Source: Sulfurovaceae bacterium (GTDB taxonomy: Bacteria; Campylobacterota; Campylobacteria; Campylobacterales; Sulfurovaceae). Taken from it: a stretch of 64,000 nucleotides of DNA. Positions 9,705 to 18,583 of the stretch are shown here, piece after piece. Under the pieces are notes generated by a model. The model was not told where the DNA came from. It was given only the letters and a program-made list of their open reading frames with translations, and did not search any database. Every line of letters starts with the position of its first letter. Positions within the stretch are counted from its first letter, which is position 1. The stretch is from assembly GCA_016744805.1 (NCBI GenBank), contig JADGDQ010000003.1, positions 1 to 64,000 on the forward strand, in the 5' to 3' direction. The position numbers and the translations under genes were made by a program.

Positions 9705-9721
9705 CTTTTGCTCCTATAGTG

Positions 9722-9727
9722 TATAAT
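9722..9727 (+). promoter_or_regulatory. Probable -10 element for hemL
   Basis: TATAAT lies 31 bases upstream of the hemL ATG, inside the short divergent gap shared with the TonB-like gene. No convincing -35 hexamer is visible at standard spacing. An AAGGA ribosome binding site follows just before the ATG. Confidence 0.4.
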
Positions 9728-9758
9728 TTCAGCAATTATAGCAAAAAGGATAATAATA

Positions 9759-11057
9759 ATGGGTTATGACAAGAGTATTGAAGCATTCCAAGAGGCTTAT
9801 AGCGTTATTCCTGGTGGCGTAGATTCACCTGTAAGAGCATTTAGTAGTGTAGGAGGGACACCGCCTTTTATCCAAAGAGGAGAAGGTGGGTATCTCTTTG
9901 ATATTGATGGCAATAGATATATTGACTTTGTACAGAGTTGGGGACCACTAATATTTGGTCATAGAGATGCAGATATAGAGGCTTCTGTAATTGATGCTGT
10001 CCAAAGAGGGTTAAGTTTTGGAGCCCCTACAACTGTGGAGACAGATTTGGCACAAGAGATAGTCTCTATGTTTGATACTATGGATAAGGTGCGTTTTGTA
10101 AGTTCTGGTACAGAGGCTGTTATGAGTGCCTTGCGTTTGGCTCGTGGGTATACTGGCTGTGATGATATTATTAAATTTACAGGTTGTTACCATGGACATA
10201 GTGATTCATTGTTAGTTCAAGCAGGAAGTGGGGCCGTGACTTTTGGTCATCCAAGTAGCCCAGGGGTTCCAGCAGACCTCACAAAACATACACTTCTAGC
10301 TCAATATAATAATATCCAAAGTGTCAAAGAGTGTTTTGCTCAAAGCCAAGAGGGGGTGGCATGTGTTATTTTAGAACCAATTGCTGGAAATATGGGCTTA
10401 GTTCCTGCAAATGAAAAGTTTCTTGAAGAGTTAAGAGCTTTATGTGACCTCAATGGAACATTACTTATTTATGATGAAGTGATGAGTGGGTTTAGAGCCT
10501 GTCTTATAGGAGCTCAGGGGATTAGCAAAGTAAAACCAGATATGGTAACACTAGGCAAAGTAATTGGTGCAGGTATGCCTGTGGGTGCATTTGGAGCAAG
10601 AGCAGAGATTATGGCTCATCTTTCACCTGAGGGTCCTGTCTATCAAGCAGGAACACTAAGTGGCAATCCAGTGGCTATGGCTGCTGGTCTTACAAGTCTT
10701 AGAAAACTCAAAAGCCAACCATCTATCTATGTTACACTTGCTGCAAGAGCCAAAAGATTGATGCAAGGATTCCAAGAGGCAGCCAAAAGTGCTGGAATCC
10801 CTCTAGAGACGAGAGTGCGTGGGAGTATGTTTGGATTTTTCTTTAGTTCTAAACCTGTAGAGAACTTTGAGGATGCATTAGAAAACAATACCGTGACATT
10901 TGGGAAGTTTCATCAAGGCATGTTAGCTAATGGTGTCTACTTGGCATGTTCGGCGTATGAGACAGGATTTATATCAACTGCAACAAGTGATGAGATGATA
11001 GAAGAGACTATTGCTATAGCTACAAAAGTTATGGCAGAGATTGCTTCAAAGGAGTAA
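9759..11057 (+). CDS. hemL: Glutamate-1-semialdehyde 2,1-aminomutase
   Basis: This 432-residue class III PLP aminotransferase converts glutamate-1-semialdehyde to 5-aminolevulinate, the C5-route step in haem synthesis. The start [20 protein letters not shown] is diagnostic. The PLP lysine is K267 in [10 protein letters not shown], with the cofactor aspartate in [12 protein letters not shown] upstream. The length matches the family. It opens a plus-strand run of four genes. A second haem gene, hemH, lies on the opposite strand 1.3 kb away. Confidence 0.97.
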   Translation: MGYDKSIEAFQEAYSVIPGGVDSPVRAFSSVGGTPPFIQRGEGGYLFDIDGNRYIDFVQSWGPLIFGHRDADIEASVIDAVQRGLSFGAPTTVETDLAQEIVSMFDTMDKVRFVSSGTEAVMSALRLARGYTGCDDIIKFTGCYHGHSDSLLVQAGSGAVTFGHPSSPGVPADLTKHTLLAQYNNIQSVKECFAQSQEGVACVILEPIAGNMGLVPANEKFLEELRALCDLNGTLLIYDEVMSGFRACLIGAQGISKVKPDMVTLGKVIGAGMPVGAFGARAEIMAHLSPEGPVYQAGTLSGNPVAMAAGLTSLRKLKSQPSIYVTLAARAKRLMQGFQEAAKSAGIPLETRVRGSMFGFFFSSKPVENFEDALENNTVTFGKFHQGMLANGVYLACSAYETGFISTATSDEMIEETIAIATKVMAEIASKE

Positions 11058-11059
11058 AA

Positions 11060-11359
11060 ATGCAAGAAGAAGAACCAAAACTAAAAAAGGTAGTAGATGC
11101 TGCTGATGGACTAAGCCTAGGTATCTCTATGGTAGTAGCTGTTTTATTGGGAGTTGCTATTGGCTTGGGTCTAAAAAGTCTCTTTGGAATTGCTTGGCTT
11201 TTATGGATTGGAGTCTTTTGGGGAGTTGCTGCTGCGGTGCTTAATGTTTATAAAGCATATCAAAGACAAAAAAGATCTATGGATGAGTTAGCCAAAGACC
11301 CACGCTATGCCTATGATCCTAATAAAAAAATAGATGATGATGACGATGACAAGTACTAA
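11060..11359 (+). CDS. AtpZ/AtpI-like small membrane protein
   Basis: This 99-residue protein has two closely spaced membrane segments (about residues 17-40 and 43-64). The glycine-rich first helix (SLGISMVVAVLLGVAIGLGL) matches the AtpZ/AtpI family, which assists ATP synthase c-ring assembly or ion supply. The C-terminal tail is very acidic (DDDDDDK). It starts 2 bases after the hemL stop, so it is translationally linked to hemL. No ATP synthase genes are nearby. Confidence 0.7.
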   Translation: MQEEEPKLKKVVDAADGLSLGISMVVAVLLGVAIGLGLKSLFGIAWLLWIGVFWGVAAAVLNVYKAYQRQKRSMDELAKDPRYAYDPNKKIDDDDDDKY

Positions 11360-11876
11360 TATAAAAATTATTAATACACTTTTGTTTGTAGATAGTCTTC
11401 TTATAGGGTTTTGTATATTTATGGGGGATAGAGATTGGCTTTATAGTTCTCAAATAGCTTTTTTTACCTCAGCTTTGGTTATTAGTGCATCTATGATAAG
11501 TTATAGAAAAATGGTTAATAGAGGTGTAGCTTTGGGTGCTATGCCTACAGATGCTGATCGTGATGAGTTAGATAAGTTAGACGACCCCCATGACCTCTAT
11601 AGTGAGGATGAGGGCAACAGTCTCAAAGAGGAAAAAGCTAAACTAAAAGAGAATCGTCGCTCTTTAAAAGAAGTTGCAAAAGATTCCAGAGCATCTTTTT
11701 CATTTTTTCGTTTGAGTGCGTATATTATTTTGGTTTTAGGCTTTTTTTATCTCAATAGACATGAGTATTTGCATATTCCATCCTATCTTATCTCTTTGAG
11801 TTTCCCACCATTAGTAATAGTCTCTATTCTTTTGAGTGAAGCATATACAAAAACAAAAGAGTTGCAAGATGGATAG
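11334..11876 (+). CDS. Integral membrane protein of unknown function
   Basis: This protein of up to 180 residues has four predicted membrane segments: two near the N terminus (about residues 8-30 and 36-54) and two near the C terminus (about residues 122-140 and 147-167). A charged, Asp/Glu/Lys-rich middle (DRDELDKLDDPHDL) separates them. Its start overlaps the end of the AtpZ-like gene. Several ATG codons lie in the acidic-tail region (11334, 11337, 11343, 11349), so the exact start is open. I do not recognise the family. It is translationally coupled on both sides. Confidence 0.65.
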   Translation: MMMTMTSTNIKIINTLLFVDSLLIGFCIFMGDRDWLYSSQIAFFTSALVISASMISYRKMVNRGVALGAMPTDADRDELDKLDDPHDLYSEDEGNSLKEEKAKLKENRRSLKEVAKDSRASFSFFRLSAYIILVLGFFYLNRHEYLHIPSYLISLSFPPLVIVSILLSEAYTKTKELQDG

Positions 11877-12366
11877 TAGAGAATATGAGACAAAAATGTT
11901 AGAAGCATATATAGCAACACCATCAAAAGTTACATGGTATACAAAAGCTTTTCAAACATTTGATGGACGCTCAAAAGGGGTAAGTTGGTACTGGAATAGT
12001 TGGGCAATGATTGGTGGTTTTTGGTATCTTCTCTATCGTAAACAGATGAAGGTAGCACTTATTATTTTATCTATTATACTTATTGTAGGAGCTATTGTAC
12101 CTTTGCCATTTTTTATTCTATTTTATCTGCTACTCTCTCTACTCTTAGGGGGATTTAGTACCTACTTGGTCTATACAAACTATAAACTTCATAGAAAAGA
12201 TATTGAAGTGATGTTTAAAGATGATAAAGAGAAGTCTATAGGTGTGATGCGTATTGTAGCAGGTGTCAATAGTGTAGCACTCTATGCAGGAGTTTTTGCT
12301 TTTGTCTCACTACTTCTTATTACTATAGGTCTACTTATCATAGCTAAAGGGAGTCTACCTCTTTAG
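11869..12366 (+). CDS. DUF2628-like membrane protein
   Basis: This 165-residue protein starts at the ATG giving MDSREYETKM, which overlaps the previous stop by 8 bases. An upstream in-frame ATG at 11836 is less likely. The motif VSWYWNSWAMIGGFWYLLYR is the hallmark of DUF2628 proteins, a cytosolic N terminus ahead of membrane helices. Three further helices follow (about residues 57-77, 78-98 and 134-160). The function is unknown. It is the last gene of the hemL run, and its 3' end overlaps convergent hemH by 23 bases. Confidence 0.75.
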   Translation: MDSREYETKMLEAYIATPSKVTWYTKAFQTFDGRSKGVSWYWNSWAMIGGFWYLLYRKQMKVALIILSIILIVGAIVPLPFFILFYLLLSLLLGGFSTYLVYTNYKLHRKDIEVMFKDDKEKSIGVMRIVAGVNSVALYAGVFAFVSLLLITIGLLIIAKGSLPL

Positions 12367-13279
12367 CTATAAAGTTCACAAACTTATCACTATCATTCAT
12401 ACACTCTACTACAATATAATCCTCATAGCCTACCTTTTGGGCTATCTCTCTATGTTCAATATCAAGTTCAAAGTGTGTCTCTGAATTATCAATAGTAAAA
12501 GCAATAGGATAGATAACTACTTTAAGACTTTTGGGATTTCGTAGAACATCTGCAAGATTAGGCTCTAACCATGCAGAGGAGCCAACTTTGGATTGATAGG
12601 CAAGAGAGATGCTCTGAAAAAAGATATTCTTACTATGAAGATAGGTTTTAATAGCAGAGACATTAGCAGTAATCTCTTTCTCATAAGGGTCACCAGCTTT
12701 GATAATACTCATAGGTAAGCCATGGGCTGAGAGTATAAGGTCATAAGAGCTTCGTTCTATCTCTTTAGTAGCATCTATAATCTTTTCACAACTCGCTTCA
12801 ATATACTCATATTTATCATAATAGGGTTCTATAAGAGTTATTTTTGGAGTATACGAGAGAGCTTTGGCACGATTTTGTATATCTTCTAGGGATGAGAGTG
12901 TAGTTGTTGTGGAGTATTGCGGATAGAGAGGAAAAAGCAGTAACTCTTCTACTCCATCTCTTTGGCATTGAATAAGTGCCTCTGTTGCAAAAGGGGCTAC
13001 ATATCGCATTGTGGCATATATAGGGAGTTTTATTTTTGTAGAGAGTTTATCTATGAGGTCTTGTGTAAGTTGAGGAAGAGGAGATTTCCCACCCAAAAGA
13101 CGATAATTTTCTTTTACCTCTTCTAATCTTTTAGAGATAATAATAGATGCGATAAGTTTTCGTAAGTATCTATTAATAGGCAAAATATTTTTATCTGCAA
13201 ACATATTGGTTAAAAAAATTTCAATCTCTTCGATATGATTTGGTCCCCCCATATTTAGAAGGAAAAGTGCTTGTTTCAT
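12344..13279 (-). CDS. hemH: Ferrochelatase
   Basis: This 311-residue enzyme inserts ferrous iron into a porphyrin in the last step of haem synthesis. The start ALFLLNMGGPNHIEEIEIFL and the catalytic motif LILSAHGLPMSIIKAGDPY identify it. The second conserved stretch, TIDNSETHFELDIEHRE, carries the active-site glutamate. The length is typical for the bacterial family. It is convergent with the DUF2628 gene, with overlapping 3' ends, and divergent from kdsB across about 67 bases. Confidence 0.95.
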   Translation of the reverse strand: MKQALFLLNMGGPNHIEEIEIFLTNMFADKNILPINRYLRKLIASIIISKRLEEVKENYRLLGGKSPLPQLTQDLIDKLSTKIKLPIYATMRYVAPFATEALIQCQRDGVEELLLFPLYPQYSTTTTLSSLEDIQNRAKALSYTPKITLIEPYYDKYEYIEASCEKIIDATKEIERSSYDLILSAHGLPMSIIKAGDPYEKEITANVSAIKTYLHSKNIFFQSISLAYQSKVGSSAWLEPNLADVLRNPKSLKVVIYPIAFTIDNSETHFELDIEHREIAQKVGYEDYIVVECMNDSDKFVNFIAKEVDSL

Positions 13280-13346
13280 CTGCTACCTATTTTATAGAAA
13301 TTTATTGTAGAATTATAGCTATTATTTTTTACAAAAAGGTTTTATA

Positions 13347-14066
13347 ATGATTATTATCCCTGCACGCATAGGCTCTAGTAGATTTCCCAATAAAGTACTT
13401 GCTGATATAGCAGGAGTGCCTATGGTAATTCGTACAGCTATGCGAGTCTCTAATATAGATAAGGTTGCTATTGCAACAGATTCAAAAGAGGTTATGGATA
13501 TGGCTTCATCATATAATATTACAGCAGTGATGACATCAAGTAGGCATCAAAGTGGTACTGATCGTATCTTTGAAGCTGCCCAAAAGTTAGAGTTAGATGA
13601 AGATGAGATTATTATTAATGTTCAAGGAGATGAGCCTTTTATAGAGTCAGAAGTAGTAGAGGCTATCTACTCTCTTACCAAAAAAAATAGAGAGAATAGT
13701 GAAATTATAATGAATTCAGCCTACAAGATTATTACTAACCCTGAAGCAGATGACCCAAATATTGTCAAAGTAGTCACTTCAAAAGATAAAATTGCTCTTT
13801 GTTTCTCTAGAGCAAAAATTCCTTATCCTAGAGACCATCACTTTGATGCGTATAAGGGGCATTTGGGTATTTATGGTTTTTCTATGAAATCATTGAAGAA
13901 ATTTTGTACCTTAGAGCTTTCCCCACTAGAGAGTATAGAAAAGCTAGAACAGTTAAGAACTCTCTACTATGGATATAAAATAGCCATGGTAGAAGTACAC
14001 ACACAAAGCTTTGGAATTGATACAATAGAAGATTTAGAAAGAGCTATGAGGTATCATAAGCTCTAA
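13347..14066 (+). CDS. kdsB: 3-deoxy-manno-octulosonate cytidylyltransferase
   Basis: This 239-residue enzyme activates KDO as CMP-KDO for lipopolysaccharide core synthesis. The N-terminal nucleotide-binding motif MIIIPARIGSSRFPNKVL is diagnostic. It is followed by IIINVQGDEPF and, near the C terminus, ESIEKLEQLRTLYYGYKIA. The length fits the family. It is a single plus-strand gene, with 9 bases between its stop and the stop of the convergent secretion operon. Confidence 0.97.
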   Translation: MIIIPARIGSSRFPNKVLADIAGVPMVIRTAMRVSNIDKVAIATDSKEVMDMASSYNITAVMTSSRHQSGTDRIFEAAQKLELDEDEIIINVQGDEPFIESEVVEAIYSLTKKNRENSEIIMNSAYKIITNPEADDPNIVKVVTSKDKIALCFSRAKIPYPRDHHFDAYKGHLGIYGFSMKSLKKFCTLELSPLESIEKLEQLRTLYYGYKIAMVEVHTQSFGIDTIEDLERAMRYHKL

Positions 14067-14075
14067 TCTAAAAAG

Positions 14076-15323
14076 TTATTTACTAACTGCATCTCCCATT
14101 CCCCACATAGGCATAAAGATACCAAGAGCCATTAATAGTACCAAACAGGCAATAAAAAACATCATAATAGGCTCAATTGCAGAAGAGAGGTTATCAATAA
14201 AGTCAGCAAACTTTTGTTTATAGTATTGTGTAACTTTTTCAAGCATTGCATCAAGTTGCCCCCCTTGCTCTCCTGCTTTAATCATCTGAAGAAGCATATT
14301 TTCATAAATACCTGTGAGTTTAAGTGCTTCTCCCAAACCCATACCCCGACTAATATTTGCATTGACTGTTAGAAGTTTCTTCTTAATAGCACTATTATCA
14401 ATCATATTTACAGCAGTCTCTAAAGCTTCTGCAACAGGAATACCAGCCTTTACTAGTTCTGTAAAGACTAAATTATAGCTATACATAGAGGAGTAAAATA
14501 TAGCATCATGAATTAAATAAAATTTTGGATGAATCGCAATACTATCCATATGAAATTTATACTCTTTACTATGTTTATAAAAATATTGAGAGGTTTTTAG
14601 TAGTATAACGCCTGTAACTAAGATATAAATACCATAGGCACTAAGCACACTCTCCAACCATAAAAGTATAAGCGTAGGAACAGGTAAATCCGAACCTAGC
14701 TTTTCAAAGATACCCTTAAATTTAGGAACAACTACCATAATTAAAACAGTAAAAGCAATTCCCATAGCTATTAAAGTATTTCTAGGACCCTTCATTGCTT
14801 TTTTAAATTTTGCTGCATTATCTCTTTGGTTTTCCATAATTTCCGCAAGTGTCTTATAGGACTCTGAAACATTTCCTGTTTTCTCTCCTAACTCTGTCAT
14901 AGCAATAGCTACACTTCCAAAAGCATCAGAGTGTGGTTGAAAGGCAGCAGTTAGAGATTTACCAGAATTTAGATCATTAGCCATAGCTAAATACATCTCT
15001 GCTAACTCTGCATTATCTGTATTTTCAGAGATCTCAAGAAGTGCATCATTAATACCAATACCTGCATCAGTCATAACCGCAATTTGACTAATTGTAGCAA
15101 TTTTATCTTTGATAGGAATAGCTTTTTTAGACCCTTTTTTAAAGCCTTCCATAAGTTTAGCAAATTTATCTTCTAGGGGAGCATCCCCCTCAACAGCTTT
15201 AATAACCATTGTTTTTGGAAAATTCTTTTTTGCTGTACTAATAGCATCTCTTTTATTCTCTGCATAAAGAGACTCTATACGCTTTTTTCCTTTTTCTGTT
15301 ACTGTTACATTAAAATATACCAT
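14076..15323 (-). CDS. ctsF: Type II secretion/competence inner-membrane protein (GspF/PilC family, CtsF-like)
   Basis: This 415-residue protein has two GspF domains (about residues 70-200 and 280-400) and three membrane segments (about residues 188-208, 235-255 and 385-405). The motif MIKAGEQGGQLDAMLEKV is characteristic. It is the inner-membrane platform of a pilus-like machine. It overlaps the upstream ATPase gene by one base (TAATG). Its place as last gene of an R-D-P-X-E-F string matches Campylobacter jejuni ctsF, needed for DNA uptake. Confidence 0.88.
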   Translation of the reverse strand: MVYFNVTVTEKGKKRIESLYAENKRDAISTAKKNFPKTMVIKAVEGDAPLEDKFAKLMEGFKKGSKKAIPIKDKIATISQIAVMTDAGIGINDALLEISENTDNAELAEMYLAMANDLNSGKSLTAAFQPHSDAFGSVAIAMTELGEKTGNVSESYKTLAEIMENQRDNAAKFKKAMKGPRNTLIAMGIAFTVLIMVVVPKFKGIFEKLGSDLPVPTLILLWLESVLSAYGIYILVTGVILLKTSQYFYKHSKEYKFHMDSIAIHPKFYLIHDAIFYSSMYSYNLVFTELVKAGIPVAEALETAVNMIDNSAIKKKLLTVNANISRGMGLGEALKLTGIYENMLLQMIKAGEQGGQLDAMLEKVTQYYKQKFADFIDNLSSAIEPIMMFFIACLVLLMALGIFMPMWGMGDAVSK

Positions 15324-17065
15324 TATTCTCTTGCCACCCTATATATCTCTTCTAGCGTTGTATCGCCCTCTAAAGCCTTTCTTATACCATCAGCAAACAT
15401 AGTTATAAATCCCTCCTTATTAGCTTGAACAGTCATCTCTTCTTTACTCGCACCATTGGCAATCATTCGTGCGAGAACCTCACTAATAGTAAGTACCTCT
15501 GAGATCATCTCTCTTCCTGAGTAGCCACTATGTCCACACTCTTTACATCCCTCTCCTGTATAAAAGATATATTTTTCAGGAAGAAATTCTTGTACATCTC
15601 TAATAAGTCTCTCTTCAGGTATATGTTCTATTTTACAGTGAACACAGAGTTTTCGTACAAGTCTTTGAGCCTGTATAGCTACAACAGCACCACTTACGAG
15701 ATATGTTTCAATACCCATATCTAAAATTCTATTAATAGCACTAATCGCATCATTTGTGTGAAGAGTTGAGAGGACAAGGTGACCTGTAAGTGCTGCTTGA
15801 ATAGCAATACGAAGAGTTTCTTGATCTCTAATTTCCCCGATCATAATCTTATCTGGATCTTGTCTAAGAATAGATCGTAGTGCATCAGCAAAACTCAAAC
15901 CTACACTGGCTTTTACTTGAACTTGTTGAATACCATTCATCTGGTACTCCACAGGATCTTCAACAGTAATAATTTTATCTCTAGGGTCTTTAATTGCATT
16001 AAGTGCACCATAAAGAGTGGTCGTCTTTCCACTACCTGTAGGTCCTGTAACCAAAACAATACCATAAGGCACAGCAATACCTTGAGAAATTTTCTCATAA
16101 TTGTGTGCACTCATCCCCGCATCTTCTAATCGAATCATCACTTTGGATTTATCCAAAATCCTCATAACAATAGATTCTCCATACATTGTAGGAAGTGTTG
16201 AAACCCTAAAGTCAAACTCTCTTCCTCCAACAAGAGCTGAAAATCGTCCATCTTGTGGTTTTCTTTTTTCTGCTATATCAAGGTTTGACATAAGCTTCAT
16301 TCTTGACGAGAGTGGACCAAATATATCTTTATCAAAGGTAAAGGTCTGTTTGAGCATTCCATCTATTCTATCTCGAACTAAACAGTTTTTTTCTGTAGCT
16401 TCCACATGAATATCACTTGCTTTACTAACAATCGAAGATTTAAGAATAATATCAATGAGTTTTACAATAGCAGGAGATGCACCCTCTTCTTCTTCTTTGC
16501 TTTCTCCCCCTCTACTAAGATCTTTTCTTACATCATTTACTAATCCTTTAACACTATCAGTTATCTCCATTTGGCTAAGGTATTTCCTAAGTTGAGAAGG
16601 TTTAGCAATAGCTATATTGATAGGTTTTTTAGGAAAGAGCCTCTGTAGTGCCTCTTGTGCACCCATATCCAAAGCATCTTCAAAGGCTACTAGGATACTT
16701 AAATCTGTCTCTTCAATAGGCATAGCATTGTATTTTAGAAGTTGTTTATAAGGAATTTTATTAAACAAGTGCATATCAAGATCTGTCTCATCAAGGTCAA
16801 CAAACTCAATCTTTAACTCTTTTGCAATTACTGTAAGTATGGGAGAGAGATCTATACCCTGAATCTGTTCAAGGTGTGCTAAAGTAATAACTCCCTCTCT
16901 TACTTGTTTGGCTAGATATATTTGAACGGTATGAAGATCTATCATTTTTTCAAGAACTAAGTTACTAAAAGATATTTTTTTAGGTGGTCTACTCCGTACT
17001 AGCTTAGAAATAGCATCCTTTGATATTAGCTTCTCTTCTAACATCATTTTGATTAATTTTACCAT
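15323..17065 (-). CDS. ctsE: Type II secretion/competence assembly ATPase (GspE/PilB family, CtsE-like)
   Basis: This 580-residue ATPase powers pseudopilus extension. It has an N-terminal GspE/MshEN region (about residues 40-170), a P-loop GPTGSGKTT (341-349), an Asp box DPDKIMIGEIRD, and a zinc-binding tetracysteine site (CVHCKIEH with CKECGHSGYSG). These make it a complete PilB/GspE protein. One-base TAATG overlaps join it to the genes on both sides. It corresponds by order to C. jejuni ctsE. Confidence 0.92.
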   Translation of the reverse strand: MVKLIKMMLEEKLISKDAISKLVRSRPPKKISFSNLVLEKMIDLHTVQIYLAKQVREGVITLAHLEQIQGIDLSPILTVIAKELKIEFVDLDETDLDMHLFNKIPYKQLLKYNAMPIEETDLSILVAFEDALDMGAQEALQRLFPKKPINIAIAKPSQLRKYLSQMEITDSVKGLVNDVRKDLSRGGESKEEEEGASPAIVKLIDIILKSSIVSKASDIHVEATEKNCLVRDRIDGMLKQTFTFDKDIFGPLSSRMKLMSNLDIAEKRKPQDGRFSALVGGREFDFRVSTLPTMYGESIVMRILDKSKVMIRLEDAGMSAHNYEKISQGIAVPYGIVLVTGPTGSGKTTTLYGALNAIKDPRDKIITVEDPVEYQMNGIQQVQVKASVGLSFADALRSILRQDPDKIMIGEIRDQETLRIAIQAALTGHLVLSTLHTNDAISAINRILDMGIETYLVSGAVVAIQAQRLVRKLCVHCKIEHIPEERLIRDVQEFLPEKYIFYTGEGCKECGHSGYSGREMISEVLTISEVLARMIANGASKEEMTVQANKEGFITMFADGIRKALEGDTTLEEIYRVARE

Positions 17066-17778
17066 TAAAATTTTCCTGATTCTATTGAATGAAGTAGTTT
17101 TTCAACTTTTGAAGAACTGTTTTCTTTAAGGTAGGCCTCTAAAATTTTTCCAGCAGCATCATAATCACCAAGCTTAGCTTTTGACTTAGCAAACAGTAAC
17201 CAACTCTCTTCAGAATTACTATTAAGATTATTACTCTCTAATGCCCATTTTTGAGCTTTTTCATAACTTCTTTGTTCATAATAGCCTTCTGCTAAATAGA
17301 TAGCATCTTCATAGTTTGGTGATTGTTTATATCGTTTTTCTACAATACTTAGTGTATCAAATATCTCTTTATTATTATTTCTTGATTCTTTATCTGTGAC
17401 AACAATATTAAGATATTTCCTTTTATGTACTTTCTCCTGTGTAAATTCAATATCCATAATCGGTCTTTTTTTCTCTTCAGGCTCTAGTATTGGGATATCT
17501 TTTTTAGCCAACTCTTTATCAATTTTTTGATTAAAAAGTTCATCACTTATATTATACTCCTGAGATCTATTATCAAAGGTAGTATTATTTTCTTTTATTA
17601 ATATAATATTACTACTATTTTTATCATCAAAATATTGAGAAAGTTTTTGAAAAATAATATCTCGATTAAAAATATAACTAAGAGTTATTCCAATAATTAT
17701 AAAAAGACCAATCCAAGGAAGACGGCGTTTCATTTTATAGCGTTTCCACTCTTTTTCCAATAACTCTACATCATACAT
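17065..17778 (-). CDS. Single-pass TPR-like secretion protein (CtsX position)
   Basis: This 237-residue protein has one membrane segment (about residues 19-37) after a basic cytoplasmic start (EKEWKRYKMKRR). A low-complexity linker follows, then a helical C-terminal half (about residues 140-237) with TPR-like pairs (EDAIYLAEGYYEQRSYEKAQ and AKLGDYDAAGKILEAYL). It resembles MshN-type proteins. By order it sits where ctsX lies in Campylobacter, but sequence similarity cannot be judged here. It overlaps the ATPase gene upstream by 8 bases. Confidence 0.72.
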   Translation of the reverse strand: MYDVELLEKEWKRYKMKRRLPWIGLFIIIGITLSYIFNRDIIFQKLSQYFDDKNSSNIILIKENNTTFDNRSQEYNISDELFNQKIDKELAKKDIPILEPEEKKRPIMDIEFTQEKVHKRKYLNIVVTDKESRNNNKEIFDTLSIVEKRYKQSPNYEDAIYLAEGYYEQRSYEKAQKWALESNNLNSNSEESWLLFAKSKAKLGDYDAAGKILEAYLKENSSSKVEKLLHSIESGKF

Positions 17779-18583
17779 GAATAAATCCTAGTTTAATAGC
17801 AGCCATTTCAATAATTTTTTTTGAAAAACTATGTTCATCAATTTTACTTTTATGATGTAAGTCATAATACTCATAAATTTCAAAAATAGTAAAAAGGATT
17901 TTATTTGTTTCTCTATAGTTTCCTTTTGTAAATTTATAAATAAGTCCAATATGATAACTTTTTATACTATTGGCAATTTCAAAAAGATTTTTCTTTAGAA
18001 GTTTTTTATGTATGTAGTTTTGAGTATCCTCTAGCGTTCCATTACGAAGTTCTATAACTTCCCATATTCTAGATTGAAAATGCTCTTTGGCTATTAAATC
18101 TTCTTGATCTGTTTTGTGTAAGGCAATAATAAATTTAATAGAGCGACTATCTGAGAGGAGTCGTATTCGCTCCATCATTTCAGCAGAGTACATTTGTGCT
18201 TCATCAAGAAGAACAACAATTTCTCTTTTCCCTTGCATATCTCTACAATAGTCAACAAGTGTAGAGAAGTTAACACGAGTATTAGCTGGGAGATCTTTTT
18301 TGGTAATAACTTTAAATATCTTATGAAAAAACTCCTCTTCATTGGTAGTAGGAGTTGCAAAATAGTGAATATCTTTTTGATACTTTAGGTTTTCATACAA
18401 ATAGTTTAAGAGAATGCTTTTACCTGTTCCAGGTCGTCCAAAGACCAAAATCATTTTAAGAGGCTTCTCTATGCTATGTTGTAGCTGTTTATAAGAGATA
18501 ACCGAAGAATCAAGTGCAATATAGTCATCAATCTCTATAGAATCGATAAATACATTTTTGGCATCATAGTATCTACTTTCCAT
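17771..18583 (-). CDS. ctsP: AAA ATPase of the competence/secretion operon (CtsP/MshM/ExeA-like)
   Basis: This 270-residue AAA protein has a Walker A motif GRPGTGKS (residues 49-56) and a Walker B motif VVLLDEAQ (123-130). It is related to ExeA/MshM ATPases, which help assemble the secretin or peptidoglycan-spanning parts of these machines. Unlike ExeA it has no peptidoglycan-binding domain. It overlaps the secretin gene by 11 bases. The order matches C. jejuni ctsP, a nucleotide-binding protein needed for transformation. Confidence 0.85.
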   Translation of the reverse strand: MESRYYDAKNVFIDSIEIDDYIALDSSVISYKQLQHSIEKPLKMILVFGRPGTGKSILLNYLYENLKYQKDIHYFATPTTNEEEFFHKIFKVITKKDLPANTRVNFSTLVDYCRDMQGKREIVVLLDEAQMYSAEMMERIRLLSDSRSIKFIIALHKTDQEDLIAKEHFQSRIWEVIELRNGTLEDTQNYIHKKLLKKNLFEIANSIKSYHIGLIYKFTKGNYRETNKILFTIFEIYEYYDLHHKSKIDEHSFSKKIIEMAAIKLGFIHV

